Positions 27,037-37,599 are shown, numbered from the stretch's first letter. The stretch is 42,340 bases of DNA from an uncultured Prochlorococcus sp. (GCA_902612005.1 CACMCA010000012.1:1-42340), one strand, 5' to 3'. Made by a program: numbers and translations. Notes: generated by a model from the sequence alone, not told the origin.

Positions 27037-27966
27037 ATGATACTAGATAATCTTTTTGAAAATTTAATATATGATCCAGTTTCAGTCTTAGGTCTTTTAG
27101 TCTTTTATTTTTTATTGGTTAACTTACCCTTGTCTTTAAGTGCAGTTTTCAAAAAAAAGTCTTCTTTTACTGTAAGACTCCTAACAATTTTAGTGAATTT
27201 ATTAATCTCATTACAATTACTTTTTAGGTGGTCAATTTCTGGACACTTTCCTATTAGTAATTTGTATGAATCTCTTTATTTCCTTGCTTGGGGGATCACA
27301 ATGGGACAACTATTAATTGAAAGGGAATACCAATCTCCAATAATTCCCTCAATTGCCATACCTATTGAGTTAATGACTGTGGCCTTTGCTTGCTTTGTGT
27401 TGCCCGACGATTTGAAATTATCATCGAACTTGGTTCCAGCTTTAAGATCAAGTTGGTTAGTAATGCATGTTAGTGTCGTAATGCTTAGTTATGCGGCATT
27501 AATTATAGGTTCTTTACTTTCAGTTTCTGTTTTGTTCATTAATAAAAATAAGTCGCTTCAAATCAGAAGTAGTTCTACGGGTATTGGAGGGTTTAGAACT
27601 TCTAATAACTATCCTTTAAATGATTTAGTTGAACCTATTGAATTTTCTCATTCAGAAGAATTAGATACATTAAGTTATCGCTCTATATTAATAGGTTTTG
27701 TTCTTTTGACTCTCGGATTGATTTCTGGCGCAGTCTGGGCCAATGAGGCTTGGGGCACATGGTGGAGTTGGGATCCAAAAGAAACATGGGCATTTATCTC
27801 ATGGTTGTTTTATGCCGCTTATCTACATATAAGAATAAGCAAGGGTTGGCAAGGACGCCGACCAGCATTATTAGCATCTACAGGTTTTGTAGTTGTTTTA
27901 GTATGTTATTTAGGAGTTAATTTCTTAGGAATAGGATTACATAGTTATGGCTGGATATTTGGATGA
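27037..27966 (+). CDS. ccsA: cytochrome c biogenesis protein CcsA
   Basis: The 309-residue membrane protein has about eight hydrophobic helices and the haem-handling WWD motif AWGTWWSWDPKETWAFISW (about 238-256), with flanking NLYESLYFLAWG and HVSVVMLSYAAL segments and conserved histidines (His70, His144). With Ccs1/CcsB it delivers haem to apocytochromes c (cytochrome f, c6) in the system II pathway. The ATG is at 27037. It converges with rpe. Confidence 0.93.
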   Translation: MILDNLFENLIYDPVSVLGLLVFYFLLVNLPLSLSAVFKKKSSFTVRLLTILVNLLISLQLLFRWSISGHFPISNLYESLYFLAWGITMGQLLIEREYQSPIIPSIAIPIELMTVAFACFVLPDDLKLSSNLVPALRSSWLVMHVSVVMLSYAALIIGSLLSVSVLFINKNKSLQIRSSSTGIGGFRTSNNYPLNDLVEPIEFSHSEELDTLSYRSILIGFVLLTLGLISGAVWANEAWGTWWSWDPKETWAFISWLFYAAYLHIRISKGWQGRRPALLASTGFVVVLVCYLGVNFLGIGLHSYGWIFG

Positions 27967-27987
27967 TTTTTTAATCACCCAGAATAC

Positions 27988-28746
27988 TTATTGAGGTTCT
28001 GAAAGAACATTCCCTTTTTGCGCTTCTTGCGCAACTTTTCTCAAGTCATCACATCCCTCTTTTAATGTAGGGTAAGCAAACATTCCACTACCTGCAATAA
28101 AACAATTAGCACCAGCATCGGCACATTGTGAAATAGTCCAATTTGCTTTTATTCCCCCATCAACTTCAATGTCGATATTTAAATTTTTTTCGATAATAAA
28201 GTTTCTTATTTCTCTGATTTTATTAAGCATTGTTGGTATGTAAGCTTGTCCACCAAAGCCTGGATTAACTGTCATAACCAAAACATGATCAACCATATCC
28301 ATAATATTTTTAATCATTTCAAAAGGAGTATGAGGGTTTAATGCAACAGAAGGAGATCCTCCTAGATCTCTTATTCTGCCGAGAACTCTATGCAAATGAA
28401 TATTTGCTTCGGCATGAGCTATTACTACTCCTGGTTCGCCATTCGCCCCTTTTGTAGCGTTTACATAAGATTCAAGCATGGTTTCACAGTTGTATTGACT
28501 TACCATTAATTGAGTCTCAAAAGGGACATTGCAATATTTCCTGCATGCAGAAATCATTTCAGGACCGAATGTAAGATTTGGTACGAAATTCCCATCCATT
28601 ACATCAAATTGAATTCTATCTACCCCAGCTTCCTCTAGTTCTTTCACACATGCCCCCATATTTGCCCAGTCTGCGGGTAAAACTGAAGGAATTATTTGAA
28701 TTGGTCTATTAACACCAGCTAAGTTTGTTTGATTTGACTCAGTCAT
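27988..28746 (-). CDS. rpe: ribulose-phosphate 3-epimerase
   Basis: The 252-residue protein is a TIM barrel with IIPSVLPADWANMG, the metal-ligand segments RIQFDVMDGNFVPNLTFGP and HVLVMTVNPGFGGQAYIP, and IEVDGGI. It interconverts ribulose-5-phosphate and xylulose-5-phosphate for the Calvin and pentose phosphate cycles. It is divergent from glpX with a 186-base spacer, the largest in the window. Confidence 0.97.
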   Translation of the reverse strand: MTESNQTNLAGVNRPIQIIPSVLPADWANMGACVKELEEAGVDRIQFDVMDGNFVPNLTFGPEMISACRKYCNVPFETQLMVSQYNCETMLESYVNATKGANGEPGVVIAHAEANIHLHRVLGRIRDLGGSPSVALNPHTPFEMIKNIMDMVDHVLVMTVNPGFGGQAYIPTMLNKIREIRNFIIEKNLNIDIEVDGGIKANWTISQCADAGANCFIAGSGMFAYPTLKEGCDDLRKVAQEAQKGNVLSEPQ

Positions 28747-28864
28747 TTAATTTTTAAAATATTTAATAAAGATACTATATTTAGTTGTTTATTCCTAATT
28801 TCAAGTCACGGCCTGATAAAGTAACAGCTGTAATGAGTTAAAAAAAGCTTATTAGCATAATAAT

Positions 28865-28892
28865 TCTCATAAAAAAGGCATTTTTTATGAGA
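28865..28892. repeat. 12-bp perfect hairpin in the rpe/glpX divergent spacer
   Basis: A left arm beginning TCTCATAAAAAA (28865-28876) pairs without mismatch with TTTTTTATGAGA (28881-28892) around a GGCA loop. It lies 40 bases upstream of the glpX start in a divergent region, so it cannot be a terminator for a coding gene on either strand. It could be an operator or a leader hairpin. The right half (GGCATTTTTTATGAG) resembles the elements upstream of typA and gnd. Confidence 0.6.
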
Positions 28893-28932
28893 TCATACTC
28901 AAAACCTTTTAGAAAATCCTTAAAATTTAATT

Positions 28933-29934
28933 GTGAATCAAACTTTAATTCAAGAAATTCTCGAAGTTGTCGAGCAAGCAGCTATTGCCTCAGCAAAACT
29001 AACAGGACTTGGTCAAAAAGATGAAGCTGATGCTGCAGCTGTCGAAGCAATGAGATTGCGAATGGGCAAAATTGAAATGAAAGGGAAAATTGTTATTGGA
29101 GAAGGTGAAAGAGATGAAGCACCTATGCTTTATATAGGTGAAGAGGTTGGGAGTGGAAATGGGCCTGGGGTTGACTTTGCAGTAGATCCTTGTGAAGGAA
29201 CTAATCTTTGTGCAAATAATCAAAGAGGTTCTATGGCGGTTTTGGCTGCCTCTGATACGGGTGGTCTTTTCAATGCCCCTGATTTTTACATGAACAAATT
29301 AGCAGCTCCTCCTGCTGCGAAAGGTAAAGTAGATATTAGAAATTCGGCTACTGAAAACTTGAAGATACTAAGTGATTGCTTGGGTCTTTCTATTGATGAG
29401 CTTACTGTTGTTGTAATGGATAGGACTAGGCATAAAGATTTAATTAAAGAGATTCGAGGATGTGGTGCAAAAGTGCAACCGATTTCTGATGGTGATGTTC
29501 AAGCTGCGATTGCATGTGGTTTTGCAGGAACTGGAACACATTGCTTGATGGGGATAGGTGCAGCTCCAGAGGGTGTTATTTCAGCAGCTGCGATGAGAGC
29601 TCTAGGCGGACACTTTCAAGGACAACTAGTTTATGATCCAGCAATCGCTCAAACGTCTGAATGGGCTGATTACACAAAAGAAGGAAATATAAAACGTCTA
29701 AATGAAATGGGAATAACCGATATAGATAAAATTTATGAAGCTAACGAATTGGCATCAGGAGAAAATGTTGTTTTCGCTGGAAGTGGAATAACTGATGGAT
29801 TACTATTTGACGGTGTTAAATTTGAAAGGGATTGTGTTAGAACAAGCAGTCTAGTTATTAGTACATTAGATAGCACTGCAAGGTTCACAAATACTGTCCA
29901 TATAAAAGATGGTGCTAAGAGTATCAGCCTTTAA
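28933..29934 (+). CDS. glpX: class II fructose-1,6/sedoheptulose-1,7-bisphosphatase
   Basis: The 333-residue protein is of the GlpX type: [20 protein letters not shown], the metal-binding VDPCEGTN (84-91), and the [29 protein letters not shown] region. In cyanobacteria the enzyme hydrolyses both bisphosphates in the Calvin cycle. It starts with GTG at 28933. Neighbours rpe, glgC, gnd and pgl form a carbon-metabolism stretch. Confidence 0.96.
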   Translation: MNQTLIQEILEVVEQAAIASAKLTGLGQKDEADAAAVEAMRLRMGKIEMKGKIVIGEGERDEAPMLYIGEEVGSGNGPGVDFAVDPCEGTNLCANNQRGSMAVLAASDTGGLFNAPDFYMNKLAAPPAAKGKVDIRNSATENLKILSDCLGLSIDELTVVVMDRTRHKDLIKEIRGCGAKVQPISDGDVQAAIACGFAGTGTHCLMGIGAAPEGVISAAAMRALGGHFQGQLVYDPAIAQTSEWADYTKEGNIKRLNEMGITDIDKIYEANELASGENVVFAGSGITDGLLFDGVKFERDCVRTSSLVISTLDSTARFTNTVHIKDGAKSISL

Positions 29935-29952
29935 AAATTCAATTTTGATTTT

Positions 29953-31263
29953 ATGCATATTGTTGTCGTCGGACTGAGTCATCGCACGGCACCTGTTGAA
30001 GTGCGTGAGAAGTTAAGTATTCCTGACCAATCCATAACAGAATCATTGAAAGCATTAAAAGCTTTCTCTGATGTATTAGAGGTGTCAATTTTAAGTACTT
30101 GCAATAGGCTTGAAATATATGCGCTAGTAAAGGATAAAAATACTGGAATTTCATCTATTAATGAATTCATATCAGAATATTCTGGAATTGTTTTTGAAGA
30201 TTTAAATCCACATCTTTTTTGCTTAAGACAGGAAGAAGCAGTTTTGCATTTGATGAAAGTCTCGGCAGGACTAGATAGCCTCGTTTTAGGTGAAGGACAA
30301 ATCCTTTCGCAGGTAAAAAAAATGATGAGATTAGGTCAAGAGAATCAATCTACTGGACCAATTCTTAATAGATTATTAACTCAATCAGTTAGTACAGGTA
30401 AAAAAGTAAGATCCGAAACAAATTTAGGAACTGGAGCAGTATCAATAAGTTCAGCTGCGGTAGAACTTGCCCAATTAAAAATTGGACAAGAAAAGGGTTT
30501 TGATACTCTTGTAACTTTGGAATCAGAGAATGTTCTTGTAGTTGGTGCTGGACGAATGAGTAGGCTTTTAATAACTCATTTAAAATCAAAAGGATGTCAA
30601 AAACTTATCCTTGTAAATAGAAATATTGATAGAGCTATAAATCTTGCTCAAGACTTTCCCGACTTAGAGATTGTTTGTAGAGGTTTAAATGAATTAGATG
30701 AAAATATTGCAACATCTTCCCTTGTTTTCACAAGTACTGCTTCTGAAGAGCCAATAATTGATCTCGCTAAAATTGAAAAATTAAATTTGAGTAAAAAACT
30801 TAAATTTATTGATATTGGGGTACCGAGAAATATATCTAATGATGTCAAACAACATGAATTTGTAAAATCATTTGATGTGGATGACTTACAAGAGGTCGTT
30901 TCAAGAAATCAAGAATTTAGACAAAAAATAGCAAAGGAAGCGGAATCTTTAGTGGAAGAAGAAAGGATTATTTTTCTAGAATGGTGGGCAAGTTTAGAGG
31001 CCGTTCCAGTAATTAATAAACTTAGATCAGATTTGGAGTTAATTAGAAAAGAGGAATTGCAAAAAGCACTTAGCAGAATGGGACCAGATTTTTCGGCTCG
31101 AGAAAGAAAAGTTGTGGAAGCTCTTACTAAAGGAATAATTAATAAAATACTTCATACGCCTGTGACCAAGTTGCGAAGTCCTCAATCAAGAGAGGAAAGA
31201 CAAGTTTCTTTAAAAATCGTTGAAAAATTATTTTCTTTGGTAGAAGAGGATAAAAATAACTAA
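29953..31263 (+). CDS. hemA: glutamyl-tRNA reductase
   Basis: The 436-residue protein starts MHIVVVGLSHRTAPVEVREK and has the catalytic Cys50 in STCNRLEIYA, SAGLDSLVLGEGQILSQVK, the NADPH-binding VLVVGAGRMSRL and the C-terminal dimerisation helix. It makes glutamate-1-semialdehyde from Glu-tRNA, the committed step to chlorophyll, haem and bilins. It begins 19 bases after glpX and may share its transcript. Confidence 0.97.
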   Translation: MHIVVVGLSHRTAPVEVREKLSIPDQSITESLKALKAFSDVLEVSILSTCNRLEIYALVKDKNTGISSINEFISEYSGIVFEDLNPHLFCLRQEEAVLHLMKVSAGLDSLVLGEGQILSQVKKMMRLGQENQSTGPILNRLLTQSVSTGKKVRSETNLGTGAVSISSAAVELAQLKIGQEKGFDTLVTLESENVLVVGAGRMSRLLITHLKSKGCQKLILVNRNIDRAINLAQDFPDLEIVCRGLNELDENIATSSLVFTSTASEEPIIDLAKIEKLNLSKKLKFIDIGVPRNISNDVKQHEFVKSFDVDDLQEVVSRNQEFRQKIAKEAESLVEEERIIFLEWWASLEAVPVINKLRSDLELIRKEELQKALSRMGPDFSARERKVVEALTKGIINKILHTPVTKLRSPQSREERQVSLKIVEKLFSLVEEDKNN

Positions 31264-31392
31264 TTTTTTCGATTTATATTAAGTTTTTCCAGTGATTTAT
31301 CGAAATACCTTTGTAAACTGACCATTTGTATTTCTAAATATGCCCACAATCAGTTACTTTAAGTAGTTGTATATCTACCTCTATTAGATTGA

Positions 31393-32688
31393 ATGAAGCG
31401 TGTGTTGGCCATAATCCTCGGAGGAGGAAAAGGTTCTAGACTTTACCCTCTAACAAAAATGAGGGCTAAACCTGCTGTCCCATTGGCAGGTAAGTATCGT
31501 TTGATAGATATTCCTATTAGTAATTGTATAAATTCAGGCATTGAAAAAATGTACGTATTGACCCAGTTCAATAGTGCATCTCTAAATAGGCATATAGGAA
31601 GAACCTATAATTTAAATGGCCCTTTCGGCCAAGGATTCGTGGAGGTCTTAGCCGCGCAACAGACTCCTGATAGTCCGAAGTGGTTTGAAGGTACTGCTGA
31701 TGCTGTAAGAAAATATCAATGGTTATTTCAAGAATGGGATGTTGATGAATATTTAATATTGTCCGGGGATCAACTTTATAGAATGGACTACAGTTTATTT
31801 GTTCAACATCATAGAGATAATGGTGCTGATTTAACTGTTGCAGCTTTGCCAGTTGATGAAGCTCAAGCAGAGGGTTTTGGCCTCATGAGAACAGACGATG
31901 TGGGAAATATAAAAGAATTCAGTGAAAAGCCCACTGGAGAGAAGTTAAAGGCAATGGCAGTAGATACTTCAAAATTTGGATTAAGTAAAGAGTCAGCTGC
32001 TGAAAAACCATATCTAGCTTCTATGGGTATTTACGTTTTTAGCAGAAATACTCTTTTCGATCTTCTTAATAAATTTCCTAATTATACGGATTTTGGTAAG
32101 GACATAATTCCAGAGGCTCTTATTAGAGGTGATACTCTTAAAAGTTATGTATTCGATGATTATTGGGAAGATATCGGAACCATTGGGGCATTCTTTGAGT
32201 CAAACCTTGCATTGACTGAGCAACCAAAGCCTCCATTTAGTTTTTATGATGAGAAATTTCCAATTTATACTAGACCTAGATTTCTCCCCCCTTCTAAACT
32301 TGTAGATGCTCAAATTACTGATTCAATAGTTTGCGAAGGCACAATCTTGAAGTCATGCAGTATTTTACATTGTGTTTTAGGTGTAAGAAGCAGAATTGAG
32401 AGTGATTCAGTTCTTGAGGATACTCTTGTTATGGGTGCCGATTTCTTTGAATCGCCTGAAGAGAGGATTGAATTAAGAAAAGGAGGAGGAACGCCTCTTG
32501 GAGTAGGTGAAGGAACTACTGTAAAAAGAGCAATTCTTGATAAGAACACAAGAATTGGAGATAATGTCGTAATCATTAATAAAGATCGAGTAGAAGAAGC
32601 AGATAAGCCAGAATTAGGCTTCTATATCAGAAATGGAATTGTTGTAGTAGTTAAAAATGCAACTATTGCAAACGGAACTGTTATTTAA
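31393..32688 (+). CDS. glgC: glucose-1-phosphate adenylyltransferase (ADP-glucose pyrophosphorylase)
   Basis: The 431-residue protein has the ATP-binding [32 protein letters not shown], the [14 protein letters not shown] catalytic segment, FSEKPTG and a C-terminal left-handed beta-helix with the allosteric end [11 protein letters not shown]. It makes ADP-glucose for glycogen and glucosylglycerol-type compounds. The upstream 129 bases contain no clear known operator; a -10-like TATATC lies about 25 bases before the ATG. Confidence 0.97.
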   Translation: MKRVLAIILGGGKGSRLYPLTKMRAKPAVPLAGKYRLIDIPISNCINSGIEKMYVLTQFNSASLNRHIGRTYNLNGPFGQGFVEVLAAQQTPDSPKWFEGTADAVRKYQWLFQEWDVDEYLILSGDQLYRMDYSLFVQHHRDNGADLTVAALPVDEAQAEGFGLMRTDDVGNIKEFSEKPTGEKLKAMAVDTSKFGLSKESAAEKPYLASMGIYVFSRNTLFDLLNKFPNYTDFGKDIIPEALIRGDTLKSYVFDDYWEDIGTIGAFFESNLALTEQPKPPFSFYDEKFPIYTRPRFLPPSKLVDAQITDSIVCEGTILKSCSILHCVLGVRSRIESDSVLEDTLVMGADFFESPEERIELRKGGGTPLGVGEGTTVKRAILDKNTRIGDNVVIINKDRVEEADKPELGFYIRNGIVVVVKNATIANGTVI

Positions 32689-32713
32689 ATCTTTTCCATC
32701 ATTTTTCGCTGAC

Positions 32714-32731
32714 ATAAGCATTTTTTTTGAG
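32714..32731 (+). promoter_or_regulatory. upstream element of gnd shared with typA
   Basis: ATAAGCATTTTTTTTGAG lies 51 bases before the gnd ATG and matches the element upstream of typA except for two extra T. It is followed after 22 bases by CACTAT, containing a -10-like TATATT (32757-32762). The repeated spacing suggests a real promoter module; function is unknown. Confidence 0.4.
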
Positions 32732-32782
32732 CAATTTTGTTGAGTTGCGGGCACACTATATTTATTGAGTTTTTTAATTTTT

Positions 32783-34201
32783 ATGTCCAAGGCACATTTT
32801 GGTTTAATAGGTCTTGGTGTTATGGGCGAAAATTTAGTTCTTAACGCAGAGAGAAATGGATTTTCTAGTGTAGTTTTTAATAGGACTTACTCAAAAACTG
32901 AAGAATTTTTACAAGGTCGTGGACTGGGTAAGAATATAGAAGGAGCTGAAACTCTTCAAGAATTTGTTAACAAGCTAGAGAGACCTAGAAGAATTCTAAT
33001 GATGGTAAAAGCTGGGCCCGCAACAGATGCTGTCATTGATAATATTTCTGGATATCTCGAGGAAGGAGATTTATTAATAGATGGAGGCAACTCTCAATTT
33101 AAAGATACAGAAAGAAGGGTAAATACTCTTGAAAGTAAAAGTTTTGGATATATTGGGATGGGAGTCTCTGGGGGTGCCAAAGGAGCGTTAGAGGGTCCAA
33201 GTATGATGCCCGGTGGTACTAAGGCTTCATATGACGCAATAGAGAGCTTATTAACAAAAATGGCTGCTAAAGTTGAAGACGGACCATGTGTTGCATATGT
33301 TGGACCGGGAGGCTCAGGTCATTTTGTGAAAACTGTTCATAACGGAATTGAATACGGCATTGAACAAATACTTGCAGAAGCTTATGACCTTATGAAGAGA
33401 GTCAAAGGTATGAACGGTCAGCAAATGTCAGAGGTATTTGGTATTTGGAATAATACTGATGAATTAGCTTCCTATCTTGTTGAGATAACAGAGATTTGTC
33501 TAAAAACAAAAGATGAGATAACTGGAGATGATGTCGTGGAAAAAATATTAGATAAAGCTGGACAGAAAGGTACAGGGTTATGGACTGTTGTAAGTGCTTT
33601 AGAACTGGGGGTATCAGTCCCAACTATTTATGCATCTTTAAATGCAAGAGTAATGAGTTCTTTAAAAGAGCAACGTAGTGAAATTGAAAAAACTATTCCA
33701 TCTAAAGAGATAAAGGATTTTGATTTAGGAAATATATCAGATGGAATGAAACCTTTATTTGATGCTGTAGTCCTTGCCACAATAGCTAGCTATGCCCAAG
33801 GTATGGACATTTTAAGAGAAGCATCTGCAGTATATAACTATGGTTTGAATATGCCGTCAATTGCTCAAATATGGAAAGGTGGTTGCATAATTAGATCAAA
33901 ATTATTAAGTAAAATTCAAGATGCTTATAACAAAGATCCTAATCTAAAAAATTTAATTTTTGATGATTGGTTCAATAATGAAATTGCGACAAGATTAGAT
34001 AACTTGGCTAAAGTTGTATCTTTATCCACAAAAGCTGGTATACCAGTCCCATGTTTATCCAGTACTTTAGATTATTTGAATAGTTATAGAACCAATAGAC
34101 TTCCTCAGAATCTTGTTCAGGCAATGAGAGACTGTTTTGGCTCTCATACATATGAAAGAATTGATAGGGAAGGTAGTTTTCATACTGAATGGATGAAATG
34201 A
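32783..34201 (+). CDS. gnd: 6-phosphogluconate dehydrogenase, decarboxylating
   Basis: From ATG 32783 the 472-residue enzyme begins MSKAHFGLIGLGVMGENLVL, with the NADP-binding GLGVMG, LIDGGNSQF, GVSGGAKGALEGPSMMPGG and catalytic GHFVKTVHNGIEYG. It is the last enzyme of the oxidative pentose phosphate pathway. A TTG six codons upstream (32765) is less likely than this ATG. pgl overlaps its end, and the pair with glgC upstream suits night-time glycogen use. Confidence 0.97.
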   Translation: MSKAHFGLIGLGVMGENLVLNAERNGFSSVVFNRTYSKTEEFLQGRGLGKNIEGAETLQEFVNKLERPRRILMMVKAGPATDAVIDNISGYLEEGDLLIDGGNSQFKDTERRVNTLESKSFGYIGMGVSGGAKGALEGPSMMPGGTKASYDAIESLLTKMAAKVEDGPCVAYVGPGGSGHFVKTVHNGIEYGIEQILAEAYDLMKRVKGMNGQQMSEVFGIWNNTDELASYLVEITEICLKTKDEITGDDVVEKILDKAGQKGTGLWTVVSALELGVSVPTIYASLNARVMSSLKEQRSEIEKTIPSKEIKDFDLGNISDGMKPLFDAVVLATIASYAQGMDILREASAVYNYGLNMPSIAQIWKGGCIIRSKLLSKIQDAYNKDPNLKNLIFDDWFNNEIATRLDNLAKVVSLSTKAGIPVPCLSSTLDYLNSYRTNRLPQNLVQAMRDCFGSHTYERIDREGSFHTEWMK

Positions 34202-34926
34202 TTGAAAAGGTCAAAAATGGATACACCTTAAATATTTACAAAGACAAGTTAGAACTATCAACAGCGGTTTTTAAGTTTATTGAAAGCCACATTATTCATA
34301 CTTTAAAAAAGAAAGACAGATTCAAATTTTGTGTAAGTGGAGGTTCAACTCCGAAGTCTGTGTATCAACTTCTTTCTAATAGTGATCTTAGATGGGATAT
34401 GGTCGATGTCTTTTTAGGAGATGAAAGATGTGTTGATCCAAATTCAGAATTAAGTAACTCGTTAATGTTGAAAAATTCATTGTTAACTAATTTTGGATCT
34501 AAAGCTTTTTTTTATGAAATTTTCAATGATTTAAAGGGTGATGATGAAGCTATAAAAAATCAATTTATTTCTAAATTATTTGAAAAATGCGGATCGAACC
34601 CCCCAGCCTTTGATTTAACATTATTAGGTCTTGGAGACGATGGTCATACAGCTTCACTATTCCCTTATCAAAAAAATAATAATGTAGATGACTTTGTGAT
34701 TTTTAATGAAGGTAAAGGATTAAAAAGAATTTCATTAACTCCAAAAGTTCTTTCAGCTTCTTCAAAGATAGTATTTTTAGTTAGTGGAGCTTCTAAAAGA
34801 ATTGCTCTTGAGAGGTTATTGGATGAAAAAGAGCCACCAGATAGAACACCATCAAAATTAATAAAATCTATTAATCAAATTTCAATATTTTGTGATCAGG
34901 AATCAGCAAAAGAATTAGAAATTTAG
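34198..34926 (+). CDS. pgl: 6-phosphogluconolactonase
   Basis: The protein (242 residues from ATG 34198, 245 from ATG 34189) has FCVSGGSTPKSVYQLL, DVFLGDERCVDP, the key GLGDDGHTASLFP and the FLVSGASKRIAL segment of the Pgl/NagB-like family. It hydrolyses 6-phosphogluconolactone, the step before gnd. I prefer 34198 because ATGA there overlaps the gnd stop, a typical coupled junction. Confidence 0.93.
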   Translation: MIEKVKNGYTLNIYKDKLELSTAVFKFIESHIIHTLKKKDRFKFCVSGGSTPKSVYQLLSNSDLRWDMVDVFLGDERCVDPNSELSNSLMLKNSLLTNFGSKAFFYEIFNDLKGDDEAIKNQFISKLFEKCGSNPPAFDLTLLGLGDDGHTASLFPYQKNNNVDDFVIFNEGKGLKRISLTPKVLSASSKIVFLVSGASKRIALERLLDEKEPPDRTPSKLIKSINQISIFCDQESAKELEI

Positions 34927-34956
34927 TTAAAGTCTATTAATAATTTAAATTATTTA

Positions 34957-35505
34957 ATGAGTAAGAAAAAATTTTTATTCCAGAAAAAGGAGTTCGAAGG
35001 TTGGAAAACATTAAATGATACTGTTATGGGCGGATCAAGTTCAGCTTTTTGTGAAATTTCAAATTCGGGTTTGATATTAAAGGGTAATATTGTCGAGAAA
35101 GCAGGAGGATTTGTTAGTTGTAGATCGTCTATATATAAACCTTCTTTAAATGTATCTGAGTATTCATCCTTTGAATTAAATATTGATGGACAAGGAAGAA
35201 CTTTTAAATTTGCTGTCGCTTGTGAAGATGATCTCCTAGGATTAACCGAATTTATTCCGGGTGGACTTAGATGGATTAAATCATTCCCAACAAAAAAATT
35301 TGGGACAACAAATGTTCAAATTCCTTTTAGTGATTTAAAACCTTCAGTGAGAGCTAATAAAGTACGTTTTCCATTTAAATTCAAGCCATCTAAAATTAAA
35401 AGATTGCAACTACTACACTCTAAGTTCGGTGATGATGGATTACTTAATAACGAGTTTAAACAGGGTTCAATAAAAGTTTTAATTAAATCAATAAGTGTTA
35501 TTTGA
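34957..35505 (+). CDS. CIA30 (NDUFAF1-like) domain protein
   Basis: The 182-residue protein has the CIA30 pattern: WKTLNDTVMGGSSSAFCEI, then NIVEKAGGFVSCRS and the FKFAVACEDD and NVQIPFSDLKPSVRANKV strands of a galactose-binding-like jelly roll. In mitochondria the family helps complex I assembly; in cyanobacteria the role is not fixed, possibly NDH-1 or another complex. The next ORF overlaps its end by 11 bases. Confidence 0.82.
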   Translation: MSKKKFLFQKKEFEGWKTLNDTVMGGSSSAFCEISNSGLILKGNIVEKAGGFVSCRSSIYKPSLNVSEYSSFELNIDGQGRTFKFAVACEDDLLGLTEFIPGGLRWIKSFPTKKFGTTNVQIPFSDLKPSVRANKVRFPFKFKPSKIKRLQLLHSKFGDDGLLNNEFKQGSIKVLIKSISVI

Positions 35506-35881
35506 AAATCCACCTAAAAATATAGATGGCTTAATAGCTAAGTCAGCAGATTTAACAAATAAACCTTTTGTTCATTCTGTAGTAAAAATAAATGGTGAAT
35601 ACGAATTCGAAGATGAAGATATTGATTTAACAGTTAATATCTTATGTCGAGATAAAGAAGGCAAAAGATTAGAAATTTATGATCTTGAATTAGAACTTTT
35701 TAAATCAAATAAAGAGTTGGTTTTAGTAATCTCTAAGCTTAACTTTCCTGATGAACCAATATTATGGTGTGGAGTTAAAACATTATGGATGGATAGTAAT
35801 AATGGGAAAAAATGCAACTCACCAAAATACAGCGCTAGATTGGAAAATTTAGCAAATAGGATAAAAAGTTTTATTGATTAA
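35495..35881 (+). CDS. conserved-looking hypothetical protein, 128 aa
   Basis: The ORF starts with GTG at 35495, 11 bases inside the preceding gene, and encodes a soluble protein with many acidic residues (EYEFEDEDIDLTVNI) and a more conserved-looking C-terminal part (ILWCGVKTLWMDS). No motif is recognised. The overlap suggests co-translation with the CIA30 gene. Confidence 0.65.
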   Translation: MLFENPPKNIDGLIAKSADLTNKPFVHSVVKINGEYEFEDEDIDLTVNILCRDKEGKRLEIYDLELELFKSNKELVLVISKLNFPDEPILWCGVKTLWMDSNNGKKCNSPKYSARLENLANRIKSFID

Positions 35882-35902
35882 GAAAATAAAATTTGAGCTG
35901 AT

Positions 35903-37576
35903 TTATAAATCAGTAACAGCTCCTAAACTTGATGTGCTTACGATTTTCGAATATTTTGAAAGAATTCCTCTTTTGTATTTTTGAATGGGTTTAACCCAAT
36001 CTTTTTTTCTTTTTTCTAATTCTTCGTCTGATAAATCAACTTCAATTAGTTGTTTTACGGCATCTACTGTAATTAAATCACCTTGTTTTATTAGAGCTAT
36101 ATTTCCTCCTACAGCAGCCTCCGGAGCTATGTGACCCACAACAAGACCATAGGTACCTCCGCTAAATCTACCATCGGTAATTAAAGCCACCTTCTCTCCT
36201 AACCCTTGACCAACAATCGCAGATGTTGGAGCTAACATCTCTCTCATGCCTGGTCCTCCTACAGGACCTTCGTTTCTAATAACAACAACATCTCCAGCTT
36301 TGATATCGTTATTTAATATCGATTTTAAACAATCCTCTTCACTTTCAAAAATCTTTGCGGGACCTGTTAATACAGGGTTTTTTACTCCGCTAATTTTGGC
36401 TACAGAACCTTCGCTCGCTAAGTTGCCTTTTAATATCGCTAGATGTCCTTTTTTATAAAGAGGGTCATTTATGTCTCTTATGACATTTTGATTTGTTGGA
36501 GCCTTATCTGGAATATTCTGTAAGTATTCTGAGATGGTTTTGCCTTCAATATTTTTGCAATCGCCATGAATTAATCCTGCATTCAAAAGTATTTTCATTA
36601 CTTGTGGAATCCCACCTGCCTTATGAAGATCCACCGTCACATATTTACCACTCGGTTTAAGGTCACAAATAACGGGTACTTTTTGTCTGATTCTCTCAAA
36701 ATCATGAATGTTGATATCTATTCCTGCAGTATTCGCTATAGCTAAGATGTGCAATACTGCATTTGTTGATCCGCCAATTGCCATAATTACTGATATTGCA
36801 TTTTCAAATGCTTTCTTTGTCATTAGGTCTAGAGGTCTTATATCTTTATCTATTGCAGAGACTAATATCTCAGCACTTTTATCTGCACTTAATTCTTTTT
36901 CAAGATCTTCAGCAGCCATAGTGGAACTGTGAGGAAGACTTAACCCTAATACTTCAATAACCGCAGACATTGTATTAGCAGTAAACATTCCTCCACAGCT
37001 ACCAGCACCAGGAATACAATTTTTCTCAACTTGGATTAGCCTTTCTTCATTAATTTTGCCTGATGTTAATTGTCCAACAGCTTCAAATGCACTAACAACA
37101 GTAAGATCTTCTCCATGCAATTTCCCAGGTTTTATTGTCCCTCCATAAATGAAAATTGAGGGAATATTCATTCTTGCAATCGCAATCATGGCACCAGGCA
37201 TATTCTTATCACATCCACCTATAGCAAGTACCCCATCCATACTCTGAGCATTGCATGCTGTTTCAATTGAATCAGCAATAACTTCTCTTGAAACTAGGGA
37301 ATATTTCATGCCCTCTGTTCCCATAGAAATCCCATCACTTACTGTTATAGTCCCAAACATCTGAGGCATCCCACCTGATCTTTTTATTGACTCTTCAGCT
37401 TTTAGAGCTAACTTATTTAAACCCATATTGCAAGGTGTTATGGTGCTGTATCCATTCGCAACTCCAATAATAGGTTTATTAAAATCTTCATCATTAAATC
37501 CAACAGCTCTTAACATCGATCTGTTAGGGGATCTTTGCACACCTTGGGTTATTGCAGATGATCTGAGTTTATTCAT
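35903..37576 (-). CDS. ilvD: dihydroxy-acid dehydratase
   Basis: The 557-residue protein has the three iron-sulfur cysteines of the family, Cys49 (STITPCNMG), Cys122 ([11 protein letters not shown]) and Cys194 ([15 protein letters not shown]), and the C-terminal [12 protein letters not shown] and [10 protein letters not shown] motifs. It performs the third step of isoleucine and valine synthesis. A small membrane-protein gene ends 23 bases upstream of its start on the same strand. Confidence 0.97.
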   Translation of the reverse strand: MNKLRSSAITQGVQRSPNRSMLRAVGFNDEDFNKPIIGVANGYSTITPCNMGLNKLALKAEESIKRSGGMPQMFGTITVSDGISMGTEGMKYSLVSREVIADSIETACNAQSMDGVLAIGGCDKNMPGAMIAIARMNIPSIFIYGGTIKPGKLHGEDLTVVSAFEAVGQLTSGKINEERLIQVEKNCIPGAGSCGGMFTANTMSAVIEVLGLSLPHSSTMAAEDLEKELSADKSAEILVSAIDKDIRPLDLMTKKAFENAISVIMAIGGSTNAVLHILAIANTAGIDINIHDFERIRQKVPVICDLKPSGKYVTVDLHKAGGIPQVMKILLNAGLIHGDCKNIEGKTISEYLQNIPDKAPTNQNVIRDINDPLYKKGHLAILKGNLASEGSVAKISGVKNPVLTGPAKIFESEEDCLKSILNNDIKAGDVVVIRNEGPVGGPGMREMLAPTSAIVGQGLGEKVALITDGRFSGGTYGLVVGHIAPEAAVGGNIALIKQGDLITVDAVKQLIEVDLSDEELEKRKKDWVKPIQKYKRGILSKYSKIVSTSSLGAVTDL

Positions 37577-37599
37577 ATTATTTGAGAACCTTTTTTATT

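Noticed and set aside
29951..30170. Short open frames on the minus strand at the start of hemA
   Set aside because: They are antisense to the highly conserved hemA N-terminus and have no start signal or family features.
31374..31392. NtcA operator upstream of glgC
   Set aside because: GTA and TAC occur near 31364-31379 but are 10 bases apart, not the 8 required by the GTAN8TAC consensus.
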